64,000 bases of DNA from JBKHDT01 sp046541195 (GTDB lineage: Bacteria; Pseudomonadota; Gammaproteobacteria; Halothiobacillales; Halothiobacillaceae), in assembly GCA_046541195.1 (NCBI GenBank), contig JBKHDT010000004.1, forward strand, positions 1 to 64,000, read 5' to 3'. Below the pieces are notes generated by a model. The model was given only the letters and a program-made list of their open reading frames with translations, searched no databases and was not told the DNA's origin. Positions 10,184 to 20,578 of the stretch are shown in pieces; the stretch's first letter is position 1; each line of letters starts with the position of its first letter. A program made the translations under genes and the position numbers.

Positions 10184-11350
10184 ATGAATATCCTGATGAT
10201 CTCGGACGTGTATTTTCCGAGGATCAACGGTGTCTCGACATCGATCGAAAGCTTTCGGCGCGCCCTGGTGGCCGAAGGGCATCGCGTGACGCTGATCTGT
10301 CCGGCCTACCCGGTCGGCGACGAGGAAGACCCGCAGATCATCCGCATCCCCTCGCGCGGCGTGATCTCCGATCCGGAAGACCGGATGATGCACTACCGCC
10401 GGATTCTGGCCTTGAGCGACGAGCTGGCATCTCGACAGTTCGACATCGTGCATGTGCACACGCCGTTCGTCGCGCACTACGCCGGCCTGGCGCTGGCTCG
10501 CCGCCTCGGCCTGCCGGTCATCGAGAGCTATCACACGTTCTTCGAGGAGTACCTCTACCACTACCTGCCCTGGCTGCCGAGCGGCCTGCTGCGCTGGGCG
10601 GCGCGGCGCTTCTCGGCGAGCCAGTGCAATGCCGTCGATGCGCTGGTGGTCCCCTCCAGTCCCATGCAGGCGGTGCTGACGCGCTACGGCGTACGCACCG
10701 GCATGTCGGTCATTCCCACCGGCATCGCCCTCGACCGCTTCCGCACACCGCCGGTTTCCGATTTCAGGGCAACCCATGAGATTGCCCCGGACCGCCCCGT
10801 TCTGCTGTTTGTCGGGCGGGCCGCCCACGAAAAGAATATCGGCTTCCTGATCGACATCATGCCGGCGATCCTGGCACGCCACCCCGAGGCCCTGCTGGTG
10901 ATTGCCGGCGAGGGGCCGGCACGCGAGGCGCTGGCCACACAGGTCAGGAAAACCAGGCTTCAGGACTCCGTGCGCTTCGTCGGCTACATGCGCCGGGATG
11001 GCCAGCTCCAGGATGCCTACCGGGCCGCCGACCTGTTTGTGTTCGCCTCGCGCACGGAAACCCAGGGGCTGGTGCTGCTCGAAGCCATGGCGCTGGGCAC
11101 GCCGGTCGTTTCCACCGCGGTCATGGGCACCCGGGACGTGCTCCGCGATGGTGCCGGCTGCCTGGTGGCCGAGGACGATCCCCGCGATTTCGCGGACAAG
11201 GTCTGCCGTCTGCTGGACGACCCGGCATGGCGCGCACGGCTTGGCGATTCGGCCCAGGCCTACGTCCAGGACTGGGACGAGCGCGAAAAGGCGGCCCAGC
11301 TCGCGCGGCGCTACGAACAGCTCATCGACGCGCACGACGACGCGCACTGA
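10184..11350 (+). CDS. GT4-family glycosyltransferase
   Basis: A 388-residue GT-B fold glycosyltransferase. The N-terminal half starts MNILMISDVYFPRINGVSTS, a form common in lipid- and cell-envelope-directed GT4 enzymes, with HVHTPFVAHYAGL and ESYHTFFEEYLYHY. The C-terminal half has the nucleotide-sugar site GRAAHEKNIGF and the E-x7-E motif in ASRTETQGLVLLEAMALGTP. It resembles diacylglycerol or phosphatidylinositol glycosyltransferases of the MgtA/PimB type, but the substrate cannot be assigned. ATG 10184 is chosen over the in-frame ATG 10064 because the latter adds an unrelated 40-residue leader. Confidence 0.88.
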   Translation: MNILMISDVYFPRINGVSTSIESFRRALVAEGHRVTLICPAYPVGDEEDPQIIRIPSRGVISDPEDRMMHYRRILALSDELASRQFDIVHVHTPFVAHYAGLALARRLGLPVIESYHTFFEEYLYHYLPWLPSGLLRWAARRFSASQCNAVDALVVPSSPMQAVLTRYGVRTGMSVIPTGIALDRFRTPPVSDFRATHEIAPDRPVLLFVGRAAHEKNIGFLIDIMPAILARHPEALLVIAGEGPAREALATQVRKTRLQDSVRFVGYMRRDGQLQDAYRAADLFVFASRTETQGLVLLEAMALGTPVVSTAVMGTRDVLRDGAGCLVAEDDPRDFADKVCRLLDDPAWRARLGDSAQAYVQDWDEREKAAQLARRYEQLIDAHDDAH

Positions 11351-11547
11351 ACCCGGCCGGCCAGCCCAAAACTCCCGACGCGGCACGAGACGCCGTCCCT
11401 CGGCGCATGTCCTGTCCGCACTCCCTTTCGACCCGCAAGTCATGGCTCCGGGAACCCCGCAGGGCGCCGCGAGCGAATCATTCGGGTCCGCGTTGTATCA
11501 TGAGCCGGTCCGCCACCTGCACACAGCACTGCCCAGGCACTCCCGAC

Positions 11548-13059
11548 ATGGCCCGAACGCTCCCGACCTACGATGCGCTGCCCTATGACAGCCGCCCCGT
11601 TGCCCTGACACGAATCGACACCCTGGCAGCGCGCGCGGCGCTGCTCGGCGCCGACCCGCCCGCCGTGCAGAACGCGCGGGTGCTTGAACTTGGCTGCGCC
11701 AGCGGCGGCAACCTGCTGCCGATGGCACTGGTCTTTCCCGGGGCGCGATTCGTCGGCGTCGATCTGTCCGAGCGGCAGGTTGCCGACGGACGGGCGCGGA
11801 TCGCGGCACTGGGCGTGGACAATCTCCAGCTGGAGCACGCGGACATCCTCGACTGGACGCCACCGGCCGGGGCGTTCGACTACATCATCGCGCACGGGGT
11901 CTACAGCTGGGTGCCCGAGCCGGTACGGGCACGGATTCTTGATCTGTGCGCGCAGAAGCTCTCGCCGCAGGGGGTGGCATTCGTCAGTTTCAATGTGCTG
12001 CCCGGCTTTCACCTGCGCGCGATGACCCGCGACATCCTGCGCGACGGGGACCGTTCAGACGACCCGCCGGCGCAACGACTGGCCGCCGCGCGCGCCCTGC
12101 TCGATGACCTGGCAGTCACCCTCAATGGCCGCGACGACCCCGAAGCGGCGTTGCTGCGCCGCGAAGTCGACGAGTTGCAGACCGCCCGGGACAGCTACCT
12201 GCTGCACGAGTACCTGGCCGACTGCAACCAACCCTTCTCGATCCGGGCGTTCGCCGAGGATGCTTCCGCGCGGGGGCTGGTCCACCTGGGGGAAGCGGAC
12301 CTCTCCACCCTGTCGCTGCTGGCACTCGGTTCCGGGCAGGAGGCGCTTGATACCCAAGCACTGCTGGCCGCCGAGACCTGGTCCGACCAGACAGGGCTTC
12401 GCCCCTTCAGGCAGAGCCTGCTTTGTCACGCAAGGGCCCGGCGGGCACCCGATCCGCTGGGGGTTGCAGGCAGCCTGCACTGGCAGGCGGAACTGTTCGC
12501 AACAGCGGACGGCTGGATGGACACCCGCGGCCGGACCCTGGTGCCGGACAGTCCCTGGCTGGCCGAAGCCCTGAATCGGCTCGTCGAGACCTTTCCCGCC
12601 AGTTGCAGCACCGCCGCGCTGCTCGACGACCCGCACGGCCCGGAGGAATATCAACTACGGATCGGGCGCCTGCTGGGGCTGGCGCAGGCCGGAATGCTGC
12701 GCCCGACACGCAGCGCGCTGGGTCCGCCTGGCCGGATCTCGCCGCGGCTGACCCCGCTGGCACAGGCGGAACTGGAGGCAGGACAGGACTTCGTCACCAG
12801 CCTGAGCACTCATGCCCCGGTCGAGCTGGACGCCTTTGCTCATGCCCTGCTCGGCGTGCTCGCCCGATGCGACAGTTTCGAGGCGCTGGTCGAAACCCTG
12901 GTCGCAATCGCGGCCGATCACCCGTCGCTGGCCGGCGAGATCGGCCTGGACCGCGTGTCCGTCGAGCAGCGGCCAGCACGGATAGCCGCCAACGCCGAAC
13001 GGCTGCTGGGCATCCTGGCGCGCCATGGCGTGTTACGATCCGGTCCCGCCGAAGGCTGA
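11548..13059 (+). CDS. Class I SAM methyltransferase with C-terminal regulatory domain
   Basis: The N-terminal part (about residues 1-200) is a class I methyltransferase: motif I is VLELGCASGGNLLPMAL, followed by FVGVDLSERQV and an acidic motif II region. The remainder matches the 'methyltransferase regulatory domain' family (MethyTransf_Reg): DSYLLHEYLADCNQPF is its typical signature. Substrate unknown. The start is uncertain: ATG 11548 (503 residues) is preferred, while ATG 11500 in the same frame adds 16 residues. It follows the glycosyltransferase by about 200 bases with no terminator seen, so a shared envelope-related role is possible but only inferred. Confidence 0.82.
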   Translation: MARTLPTYDALPYDSRPVALTRIDTLAARAALLGADPPAVQNARVLELGCASGGNLLPMALVFPGARFVGVDLSERQVADGRARIAALGVDNLQLEHADILDWTPPAGAFDYIIAHGVYSWVPEPVRARILDLCAQKLSPQGVAFVSFNVLPGFHLRAMTRDILRDGDRSDDPPAQRLAAARALLDDLAVTLNGRDDPEAALLRREVDELQTARDSYLLHEYLADCNQPFSIRAFAEDASARGLVHLGEADLSTLSLLALGSGQEALDTQALLAAETWSDQTGLRPFRQSLLCHARARRAPDPLGVAGSLHWQAELFATADGWMDTRGRTLVPDSPWLAEALNRLVETFPASCSTAALLDDPHGPEEYQLRIGRLLGLAQAGMLRPTRSALGPPGRISPRLTPLAQAELEAGQDFVTSLSTHAPVELDAFAHALLGVLARCDSFEALVETLVAIAADHPSLAGEIGLDRVSVEQRPARIAANAERLLGILARHGVLRSGPAEG

Positions 13060-13337
13060 CGCCGGACAGGGGTCTGTCAGGCGGGGATTTCTGGTACATT
13101 TGGCAGGTTGACGGTCGGCACGCCGTTGCCGCGGACGCGGCACCGACCCGCGCCGGATCGCCACCGGCATCGAAACGCGCCGGCGCTGGCCAGTGCGCGT
13201 GACGGCCGGGCCCGACAAGGGGCCGAGGCGGTCCTCGAGATTCCCGCCCCGAAGGACAAACAGCCTGCGCGCCTGCTCGGGACAAGGTGCCTTCGGTCAT
13301 ACCCATTGCGGCTTCCTGCCCAGAAAGACACGCACCA
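13060..13337. other. intergenic region before the PerM gene
   Basis: This 278-base spacer holds a TTGACG (about 13108-13113) that could be a -35 box, but no fitting -10 follows. Frames open through it look like GC-driven read-through. No RNA gene is recognised. Confidence 0.4.
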
Positions 13338-14450
13338 ATGCTCAGCTATCTCAAAGACTGGTTCGACCGCCACTTTTCCGATCCGCAGGTCGTGATTCTC
13401 GCGCTTCTGCTGATCCTCGGCTCCGTGGTGGTGCTCTATGCCGGCAAGCTGCTGGCTCCGCTGATCGCCAGCGTGGTGGTTGCCTACCTGCTCGAAGGCG
13501 CCGTGCGCATGCTGCGCGGCTGGGGACTGCCCCGAATGCCGGCAGTCATGCTGGTATTCATGGTGTTCCTGTCGGTATTCATCGCCTCGATCTTCCTGCT
13601 GGCCCCGCTGATGGTCCAGCAGCTCGCCCAGCTGTTCCGGGAAGCGCCGGCGATGATCTCCAAGGGCCAGGAGGTCCTGCTGCAACTGCCGGAGAACTAT
13701 CCCCAGCTGGTTTCCGAACAGCAGATTCGGGAAGTCATCGGAACGATTCGCGCCCAGATCACCAGCATCGGCCAGCAGGTGGTGATGTTCTCGCTCAACT
13801 CGGTGGTCCACCTGGTCACCTTCCTGGTGTACCTGGTGCTGGTTCCGCTGCTGGTGTTCTTCATGCTCAAGGACAAGGACGTGATTCTGGCCTGGGCACT
13901 GTCGTTCCTGCCCCAGGAACGGGGACTGGCCAACCTGGTCTGGGCGGATGTCAATGCCGGCATCGGCTCCTATGTGCGGGGCAAGTTCATCGAGATCCTG
14001 ATCGTCTGGTCCGTCAGCTATGTCACCTTTGCGCTCCTGGGACTGGAATACGCCATGCTCCTGTCCTTCCTGACGGGCGTCTCGGTGATCATTCCGTACA
14101 TCGGCGCCTTTGTGGTGGCCCTGCCGGTAGCGGTCGTCGCCTATTTCCAGTTCGGCCTGGAGCCGATGTTCTGGTGGATTGTCGTCGCCTACACGGTCAT
14201 CCAGTTTCTCGACGGCAATGTCCTGGTTCCACTGCTGTTCTCGGAGGTGGTCAACCTCCACCCCGTCGCGATCATCGCGGCGGTCATCATCTTCGGCGGC
14301 CTTTGGGGACTGTGGGGGGTATTCTTCGCCATCCCCCTGGCCACCCTGGTCGCGGCCGTCCTGAACGCCTGGCCCACCCGGGACCCGGCCGCCGCAGCCG
14401 ATGCCTCCGAGACGCCCTGCACGGACCAGACCGAAACCGAATCGGCCTGA
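13338..14450 (+). CDS. AI-2E/PerM family membrane permease
   Basis: A 370-residue inner-membrane protein of the PerM/TqsA (AI-2E transporter) family. Hydrophobic segments occur in the family pattern: paired N-terminal helices (VVILALLLILGSVVVLYAGK and LIASVVVAYLLE), a central amphipathic region, then several C-terminal helices including FLTGVSVIIPYIGAFVVALP, a typical PerM motif. The C-terminus ends in a short acidic tail. Members export AI-2 (TqsA), transport Na+/H+ or have unknown roles, so the substrate is open. ATG 13338 fits the family; the frame is open further upstream. Confidence 0.85.
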   Translation: MLSYLKDWFDRHFSDPQVVILALLLILGSVVVLYAGKLLAPLIASVVVAYLLEGAVRMLRGWGLPRMPAVMLVFMVFLSVFIASIFLLAPLMVQQLAQLFREAPAMISKGQEVLLQLPENYPQLVSEQQIREVIGTIRAQITSIGQQVVMFSLNSVVHLVTFLVYLVLVPLLVFFMLKDKDVILAWALSFLPQERGLANLVWADVNAGIGSYVRGKFIEILIVWSVSYVTFALLGLEYAMLLSFLTGVSVIIPYIGAFVVALPVAVVAYFQFGLEPMFWWIVVAYTVIQFLDGNVLVPLLFSEVVNLHPVAIIAAVIIFGGLWGLWGVFFAIPLATLVAAVLNAWPTRDPAAAADASETPCTDQTETESA

Positions 14451-14493
14451 GTCTGCCCCGATCCATCGACAGAAAAGACGCACCGAGAAATCC

Positions 14494-16215
14494 ATGAGTG
14501 CCCAAGAAAGCAATACCCCGGTCCACTTCATTCGAAACCTCATCGACGCCGACCGCAAGGCAGGCAACTGGAACGGCCGGGTCGAAACCCGTTTCCCGCC
14601 CGAGCCCAACGGCTACCTGCATCTGGGCCATGCCAAAAGCATCTTCCTGAATTTCGGCCTGGCCCGGGACTACCGCGGGACCTGTCATCTTCGGTTCGAC
14701 GACACCAACCCGGTCAAGGAGGACGACGAGTATGTCCGCGCCATCGAGCAGGACGTCGCCTGGCTGGGCTTCGACTGGCCGAAGCCGACCGACTTCACTT
14801 CCAACTACTTCCACAAGCTTTACGAGTGCGCCGAGTCCCTGGTCGAGGCCGGCCTGGCCTACGTCGACTCGCAGACCCCCGAGCAGATGCGGGAGAACCG
14901 CGGCACGCTTACCGAACCGGGGCGCAACAGTCCCTACCGCGACCGACCGGTCGCGGAGAACCTCGACCTGCTGCGCCGAATGCGCGACGGCGAGTTTCCG
15001 GACGGCAGCCACGTGCTGCGTGCAAGGATCGACATGGCCTCGCCCAACATGAACATGCGCGACCCGACGATCTACCGCATCCGCCGGGCCAGCCACCATC
15101 GCACCGGCGATGCCTGGTGCATCTATCCGATGTACGACTACGCACACTGTCTGTCGGATGCCATCGAGGGGATCACCCACTCACTGTGCACGCTGGAGTT
15201 CGAGGATCACCGCGCCCTTTACGACTGGTTTTTGCACCGCCTGGCCGAGCTGGGCCACTTCGACCGGGAGAACCTGCCGCGCCAGACGGAGTTTGCCCGC
15301 CTCAACCTGACCTACACCGTGCTGTCCAAGCGCAAGTTGATCCAGCTGGTTCAGGACGGTCACGTGGACGGCTGGGACGACCCGCGGATGCCGACCATCA
15401 AGGGTGCACGGCGCCGTGGCTTCACCCCGTCGGGCCTGCGGCTGTTCTCCGAGCGGATCGGGGTATCCCGTTCCGACAGCCTGATCGACATGGGCGTGCT
15501 CGAGGACTGCATGCGCGAGGATCTCAACGAGCGCGCCGAGCGGCGCATCGCGATCCTCGACCCGGTCCGGCTGGTGCTCACCAACTACCCGGAAGGACAG
15601 AGCGAGGACTGCCACGCGCCCAATCACCCGCAGAAGCCTGAACTGGGTACGCGGGTGGTGCCGCTGACCCGCGAGCTGTGGATCGAGCGCGAGGACTTCA
15701 TGGAAGACCCGCCGAAGAAGTTCTTCCGGCTCAGGCCCGACGGCGAGGTCCGGCTGCGCTATGGCTACATCATCCGCTGTACCGGCTTTGAGAAGGACGA
15801 ACAGGGCCAGGTAACCACCATCTACGCCGAGTATGACCCGGACACCAAGTCCGGCACGCCGGGGGCCGAAAGCCGCAAGGTCAAGGGCAATATCCACTGG
15901 CTCAGCACCGAACACGCGGTGGAAGGCACGGTCCGCATCTATGACCGCCTGTTCCGGGTGCCGGCACCGGGCGCCCGGCGCGCAGGCGATCCCGAGGAGC
16001 TTCGGCGCGACTTCATCGAAGACCTCAATCCCGACAGCAAGGCGGTGCGCCGCTGCCACATGGAGCCGGCGCTCGCCGGGGCCGCGCCGGAATCCTGCTT
16101 CCAGTTCGAGCGCAACGGCTATTTCGTGGCGGACCTGCACGATCACGGATCTGGCCATCCGGTCTACAATCGATGCGTGACGCTGCGCGACTCCTGGGCG
16201 ACGGGCAAGAAGTGA
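14494..16215 (+). CDS. glnS: Glutamine--tRNA ligase
   Basis: GlnRS charges tRNA-Gln in the cytoplasm. The 573-residue protein has the class I signature PPEPNGYLHLGHAKS (HIGH motif as HLGH, residues 43-46) and a KMSKS-type loop, VLSKRKLIQLV. GTRVVPLTRELWIEREDF from the anticodon-binding beta-barrels is also seen. It is about 20 residues longer than the E. coli enzyme. ATG 14494 gives the family start MSAQESNTPVHFIRNLID. Its frame reaches back into perM, but the two genes do not overlap from this start. Confidence 0.97.
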   Translation: MSAQESNTPVHFIRNLIDADRKAGNWNGRVETRFPPEPNGYLHLGHAKSIFLNFGLARDYRGTCHLRFDDTNPVKEDDEYVRAIEQDVAWLGFDWPKPTDFTSNYFHKLYECAESLVEAGLAYVDSQTPEQMRENRGTLTEPGRNSPYRDRPVAENLDLLRRMRDGEFPDGSHVLRARIDMASPNMNMRDPTIYRIRRASHHRTGDAWCIYPMYDYAHCLSDAIEGITHSLCTLEFEDHRALYDWFLHRLAELGHFDRENLPRQTEFARLNLTYTVLSKRKLIQLVQDGHVDGWDDPRMPTIKGARRRGFTPSGLRLFSERIGVSRSDSLIDMGVLEDCMREDLNERAERRIAILDPVRLVLTNYPEGQSEDCHAPNHPQKPELGTRVVPLTRELWIEREDFMEDPPKKFFRLRPDGEVRLRYGYIIRCTGFEKDEQGQVTTIYAEYDPDTKSGTPGAESRKVKGNIHWLSTEHAVEGTVRIYDRLFRVPAPGARRAGDPEELRRDFIEDLNPDSKAVRRCHMEPALAGAAPESCFQFERNGYFVADLHDHGSGHPVYNRCVTLRDSWATGKK

Positions 16216-16221
16216 TCATCA

Positions 16222-17154
16222 ATGCCGCATGAGCGAACTCAAAAGACGCGATCGCCCCGCCGGCTCGCCAGGGCGGTCTTGCTGCTGACCTTGACCGCCC
16301 CCTCGCTCGCGGCGGCGGAGCGCGAGACGCTCGTGCTGGCTCCGACCCTTTTCGATTCGCGCGCCGATGCCATTCGCAGCCAGGTCGGCCCGGCGGCCTT
16401 CGTCGAGTCCCTGCTCAACCAGCCCGTGTCGGTCGAGAACATCCTGCGCTACGAGCGGGTGATCGAGGGCTTCGAAAACGGCGAGATCGACCTGGCCATC
16501 CTCGGCCCGCTGCCCTACGTGCGGCTGAGCCAGCGGTACCCGCAGATCGAACCACTGGTGCGCTTTCGGGACACGGACGGCCGGGACCACTACCACTGCA
16601 CGCTGGTCGCCTTTGCCGACAACCGCATGCCACTGGCCGACCATGCCGGCGCCAGGCTGGCACTGACGCAACCCTACTCCACTTGCGGCTACTTCGCCGC
16701 GGCGACCATTCTCGAACAGGCCGGGATCGACGTCGCCGCCACCGACTTCGAATTCATCGGGCGCCACGACAGCATCGCCATCAACGTGGTGGCGGGTCGG
16801 TACGACATCGGCATCGTCAAGGACCACCTGGCGGAACGCTTTGCCTCGGTCGGACTGGTGCCGCTGGCCCACACCATGCCCCTGCCCGGTTTCACCCTGG
16901 TGGCCAATACCCGGACCCTGGACGAAACGACCCGGGCGCAGTTGCGGGAGGGCTTTTTGGGCATCAACTCCGAGGAGGCGGCCCGCTCGGGAAACTGGCC
17001 GGCCAACATGATCAACGGCACCATGCCGGCCACGGATGCCGACTACGACCGCATTCGAGGCGAATTTGCCCGCGTCCGCTTTCCCGAGGCGTCCGGCGGC
17101 ACGGCCGGGGAGCCCACGCCCGCCGGGCGAACCGAACCGGGGACAGGACCATGA
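16222..17154 (+). CDS. PhnD/SsuA-like periplasmic substrate-binding protein, partner of the next kinase
   Basis: A 310-residue protein with a signal peptide (ARAVLLLTLTAPSLAAAE) and the phosphate/phosphonate-type binding fold (PF12974): YERVIEGFENGEIDLAILGP, the anion-binding stretch TQPYSTCGYFAAATILEQAG, and GRHDSIAINVVAGRYDIGIV. No ABC permease or ATPase gene is nearby. Instead its stop overlaps the start of a hybrid kinase (ATGA), so it probably serves as the periplasmic receptor of that kinase rather than as a transporter component. The ligand is unknown. The C-terminal 25 residues are a Pro/Gly/Glu-rich tail. Confidence 0.88.
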   Translation: MPHERTQKTRSPRRLARAVLLLTLTAPSLAAAERETLVLAPTLFDSRADAIRSQVGPAAFVESLLNQPVSVENILRYERVIEGFENGEIDLAILGPLPYVRLSQRYPQIEPLVRFRDTDGRDHYHCTLVAFADNRMPLADHAGARLALTQPYSTCGYFAAATILEQAGIDVAATDFEFIGRHDSIAINVVAGRYDIGIVKDHLAERFASVGLVPLAHTMPLPGFTLVANTRTLDETTRAQLREGFLGINSEEAARSGNWPANMINGTMPATDADYDRIRGEFARVRFPEASGGTAGEPTPAGRTEPGTGP

Positions 17155-20100
17155 AATGGCCCTTCATCGGCGTTCTGCTGGTGCTTGAGGGTCTGCTGCT
17201 GGCCGGCATGCACGCGGTCTGGTCGAAAAGTGCCGAGAGCATGCTCCTGGCCAAGAGCCGGGAAACCCTCGGAGCCTACACCGCCATTACCCAGACCTAC
17301 GGCCAGGTCGCGGACCTGATGCACGACACGATCTTCTCGCGACCCGGCGTTCGCCATCTGTTCCTGGAGGGCGTGGATGCCCGGCAAGCGGATCAGGCGA
17401 TCCTGCGCGGACGACTGCTGCGCCTGCTCTGGGACGATTACGAGCACATGACCCGGTACAACCTGGTCCAGTTGCACTTCCACACGGCCGAGGGGCTCAG
17501 CTACCTGCGATTCCACCGGCCCGAGGTTTCCGGTGACAGCCTGCTGGCCGCACGCCCGAGCGTGCGCATGGTACTGGAGACGGGTGAGCCCGCACGGGGC
17601 TTCGAGAATGGCAAGCTCTTTCATGGCTATCGCTTTGTGTTCCCGATCATCGTCGAAGAACGCCTGATCGGCTCGGTCGAGACCAGCATCGACTTCGAGG
17701 CGATTCGCCAGGGACTGATCGAGGTCATGCCCGACCACCAGTTCAGTTTCTGGTTGCGGCGCGGCAACCTCGATGCCCGGATCGGCGAGCACACAGACGA
17801 CCTGCTGCACCCGGTGCAGGTGAATCCGGACTACGTGATCGAGGACCTGCAGGCGCGGCTGTCCCCGTCGGCCGAGATAGTCCGGCCTGAACGCCAGGTC
17901 GCGCTGGAACGGCTGGCCCAGTCACGCTGGGACGACATTCGGGCCGCGATGGCCGAGGACCGAGCCTTCTCGATCCCCGTCCGGCTCGATGGACTGGAGT
18001 ACGCCGCGATCCAGTTCATGCCGATCCACGACATCGCCGGAGCCCAGGCCGGCTACCTGGTCAGCTATGCCGACCTGCCGGAACTGGGTCAGGCCGCGCG
18101 CAACTATCTGGCCATGGCACTGGCCACCGCCGTGCTGCTGGCCCTGCTTTTCTGGTTCGTCTACCGCCAGCGCGAGGGACGACGGGTTCTGGCCAACGAG
18201 CGGCACACACTCAAGGCGATCACGGACAACATGCTCGAGGGCCTGTTCGTTCAGGATCGCGCGGGGCGGATGACCTACTGGAATCCGGCGCTTGAGCACA
18301 TTCTCGGCTTTTCCGCCGACCAGCTCGAAAACGCCCGGGCCCACGACCTGATTCATGCCCACGACAACGCGGGCGACATGGTGCCCATGGAACGCTGCCC
18401 GATCCGGCTGACCACCCTGCGCGGCGATGTCTACCACGCCGAGCACGAGGGCTTCAGGACGGCGGACGGGCGCATCCTCCCGGTCGAGGTGACCTGCGCG
18501 CCGATGGTGCGCGATGGCCAGATCATTGGCTCCGTCACCGTATTCCGGGACATGACCCAGCGCATCGAGATGCAGAGGGCCCAGGAGGAGGCCCGCGAGG
18601 CTGCAGAACATGCCGCCCGAATGAAGTCCAGCTTCCTGGCCAACATGAGCCACGAGATTCGCACGCCCATGAACGGCGTCATGGGCATGCTGGAACTGGC
18701 TCTGGCTACCGAACTCAATCCCGAGCAGCGCGAATATCTCGAAATTGCCCAGCGCTCCGGCGAGCTGCTGCTGGCCCTGCTGAACGACATCCTCGACGTG
18801 TCCAAGGTGGACGCCGGGCATCTGGATATCGAGCATGTGGCCTTCGACCTGGTCGAGATGACCGAACACACCGCCAAGCTGATGGCCGCCCGCGCGCACC
18901 AGAAGCACATTGAGCTGAACCTGGACATTGACCCCTTGCTGCCGCGCCGGCTCCTGGGCGACCCGCTGCGGCTTCGCCAGGTGCTGCTCAACCTGCTGGG
19001 CAACGCCATCAAGTTCACCGAACATGGCGAGGTGACCCTGAGCGCGAAAAAGGCCGGCGACCGGATTCGCTTTCATGTCCGCGACACCGGAATCGGCATT
19101 TCCGGTCAGGCCAGGGCCCACATCTTCGAGCCCTTCCGCCAGGCTGACGAGTCCACCACGCGCAAGTACGGCGGAACCGGGCTTGGCCTGGCCCTGAGCC
19201 AGCGGCTGGTCAACCTCATGGGCGGACAGCTGCAGCTGGAGTCCGAGCCCGGACGCGGCAGCGACTTCCACTTCGACATTGCGCTGGAGCCGGCGGCGGA
19301 CGCCCCGAACGAGGCAGACCTGCACCCGGATACCCGCTCACTCGCCGGCCAGGGACTGCTGGTGGTGGACGACGTGAACACCAACCGCCTGATCATCGAG
19401 CGCCATGCCGTCGCCTGGGGCATGCGTCCGCACGGTTTCGCCAACCCCTTGCAGGCCCTCGACTGGCTGCGCACCGAGAACAACGCCCGCCGCGTGGCCG
19501 CCGCGGTGATCGACCGGATGATGCCCCAGATGGATGGCCTCGATCTGGCCGCACAGATTCGCCGGATCGATCCCGCGATCCGGCTCGTCATCCTGTCCTC
19601 GGCAGGCGATTCGCGTGACCACCAGGCGGTGTCCGAGGGCCTGGTCGACCAGGCTCTGGGCAAGCCGGCCACCCAGGACGCCCTCGCCCATGCGCTGGTG
19701 ACCCTGCTGCGCCCGCACGGGCAGCCGAGGATGACCGCGCGCGAGCAGGCCGCGCAGACCGAGGACGACACTGGCCGGTCAGCCGATCCGAAACTGCCCG
19801 GACGACGGGTCCTGGTGGTGGAGGACAACTCGGTCAACCAGCTGCTGGCCCGCCGGCTGCTCGAACGCGAGGGTGCCCGGGTCGAACACTGCCCGGACGG
19901 CCTTCAGGCCTTGGAACGGCTCGACGAGGACCGGGACTTCGACCTGGTCCTGATGGATTGCCAGATGCCGGTGATGGATGGCCCGGAGGCGACGCGCAGG
20001 ATCCGCGCGCGCGAGCAGGCACGGAATCTGGCCCGGCTGCCGATTCTCGCATTGACCGCCCATGCCGGGACCGAACAGATGGCGGTTTGCCTGTCGGCCG

Positions 20101-20570
20101 GCATGGACTCGGTTTTGAGCAAACCCTACAATCGGGAAGAGTTGCTGGCGGCGATCATCGAACTGATCGGCACCGAGACGCCCACCAAGGAGCACGCATT
20201 GCGCGTGCACAGCGAACCAGGAGATCTGCCCGTGGACGACGAGGTCATCGACACCAGCATGCTTGAGGGGCTGGAGGAAGCACTCGGCGACGAGATTCGC
20301 GAAATCGTCGAGTTCTTCCGCAACAGTCTGGACGGGCAGATCGAGGACTTGCACCAGGCGATCCGCTCTCAGGACACCGATGCCATCCGCAGGCGTGCCC
20401 ACGCGATCAAGGGCAGCGCCGGCAACCTCGGGGCGCTGGGGATTTCGGAGCTGGCCCGCCAGATCGAGCTGCGCGCACAGCACGGCGAACCGATCGAGGA
20501 AGAAACCGTCGCCCAACTCAAGCCCCTGGCCGAGCACACCAAGGCGCTGCTTGCCAAGCGTTACCCCTGA
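17151..20570 (+). CDS. Hybrid histidine kinase (sensor-PAS-HisKA-HATPase-REC-REC-HPt)
   Basis: A 1139-residue inner-membrane kinase. Two membrane segments (about residues 4-22 and 321-342) enclose a roughly 300-residue periplasmic sensor. A PAS domain follows (about 355-475), then HisKA with the phospho-acceptor H501 in ANMSHEIRTPMNGVMG. The HATPase ends near 720 with the G-box KYGGTGLGLALS. The first receiver has D788 (AVIDRMMPQMDG), the second D936 (VLMDCQMPVMDG), and a C-terminal HPt domain has H1084 (AHAIKGSAGN). Translation is coupled to the upstream PhnD-like gene. The HPt end implies phosphotransfer to a separate receiver; the REC-EAL protein encoded 55 bases downstream is the obvious candidate (inference). 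Confidence 0.93.
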   Translation: MKWPFIGVLLVLEGLLLAGMHAVWSKSAESMLLAKSRETLGAYTAITQTYGQVADLMHDTIFSRPGVRHLFLEGVDARQADQAILRGRLLRLLWDDYEHMTRYNLVQLHFHTAEGLSYLRFHRPEVSGDSLLAARPSVRMVLETGEPARGFENGKLFHGYRFVFPIIVEERLIGSVETSIDFEAIRQGLIEVMPDHQFSFWLRRGNLDARIGEHTDDLLHPVQVNPDYVIEDLQARLSPSAEIVRPERQVALERLAQSRWDDIRAAMAEDRAFSIPVRLDGLEYAAIQFMPIHDIAGAQAGYLVSYADLPELGQAARNYLAMALATAVLLALLFWFVYRQREGRRVLANERHTLKAITDNMLEGLFVQDRAGRMTYWNPALEHILGFSADQLENARAHDLIHAHDNAGDMVPMERCPIRLTTLRGDVYHAEHEGFRTADGRILPVEVTCAPMVRDGQIIGSVTVFRDMTQRIEMQRAQEEAREAAEHAARMKSSFLANMSHEIRTPMNGVMGMLELALATELNPEQREYLEIAQRSGELLLALLNDILDVSKVDAGHLDIEHVAFDLVEMTEHTAKLMAARAHQKHIELNLDIDPLLPRRLLGDPLRLRQVLLNLLGNAIKFTEHGEVTLSAKKAGDRIRFHVRDTGIGISGQARAHIFEPFRQADESTTRKYGGTGLGLALSQRLVNLMGGQLQLESEPGRGSDFHFDIALEPAADAPNEADLHPDTRSLAGQGLLVVDDVNTNRLIIERHAVAWGMRPHGFANPLQALDWLRTENNARRVAAAVIDRMMPQMDGLDLAAQIRRIDPAIRLVILSSAGDSRDHQAVSEGLVDQALGKPATQDALAHALVTLLRPHGQPRMTAREQAAQTEDDTGRSADPKLPGRRVLVVEDNSVNQLLARRLLEREGARVEHCPDGLQALERLDEDRDFDLVLMDCQMPVMDGPEATRRIRAREQARNLARLPILALTAHAGTEQMAVCLSAGMDSVLSKPYNREELLAAIIELIGTETPTKEHALRVHSEPGDLPVDDEVIDTSMLEGLEEALGDEIREIVEFFRNSLDGQIEDLHQAIRSQDTDAIRRRAHAIKGSAGNLGALGISELARQIELRAQHGEPIEEETVAQLKPLAEHTKALLAKRYP

Positions 20571-20578
20571 ACGCCGAA

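Noticed and set aside
16222..17154. Phosphonate transport operon
   Set aside because: No permease or ATPase gene follows; the next gene is a kinase overlapping by four bases.
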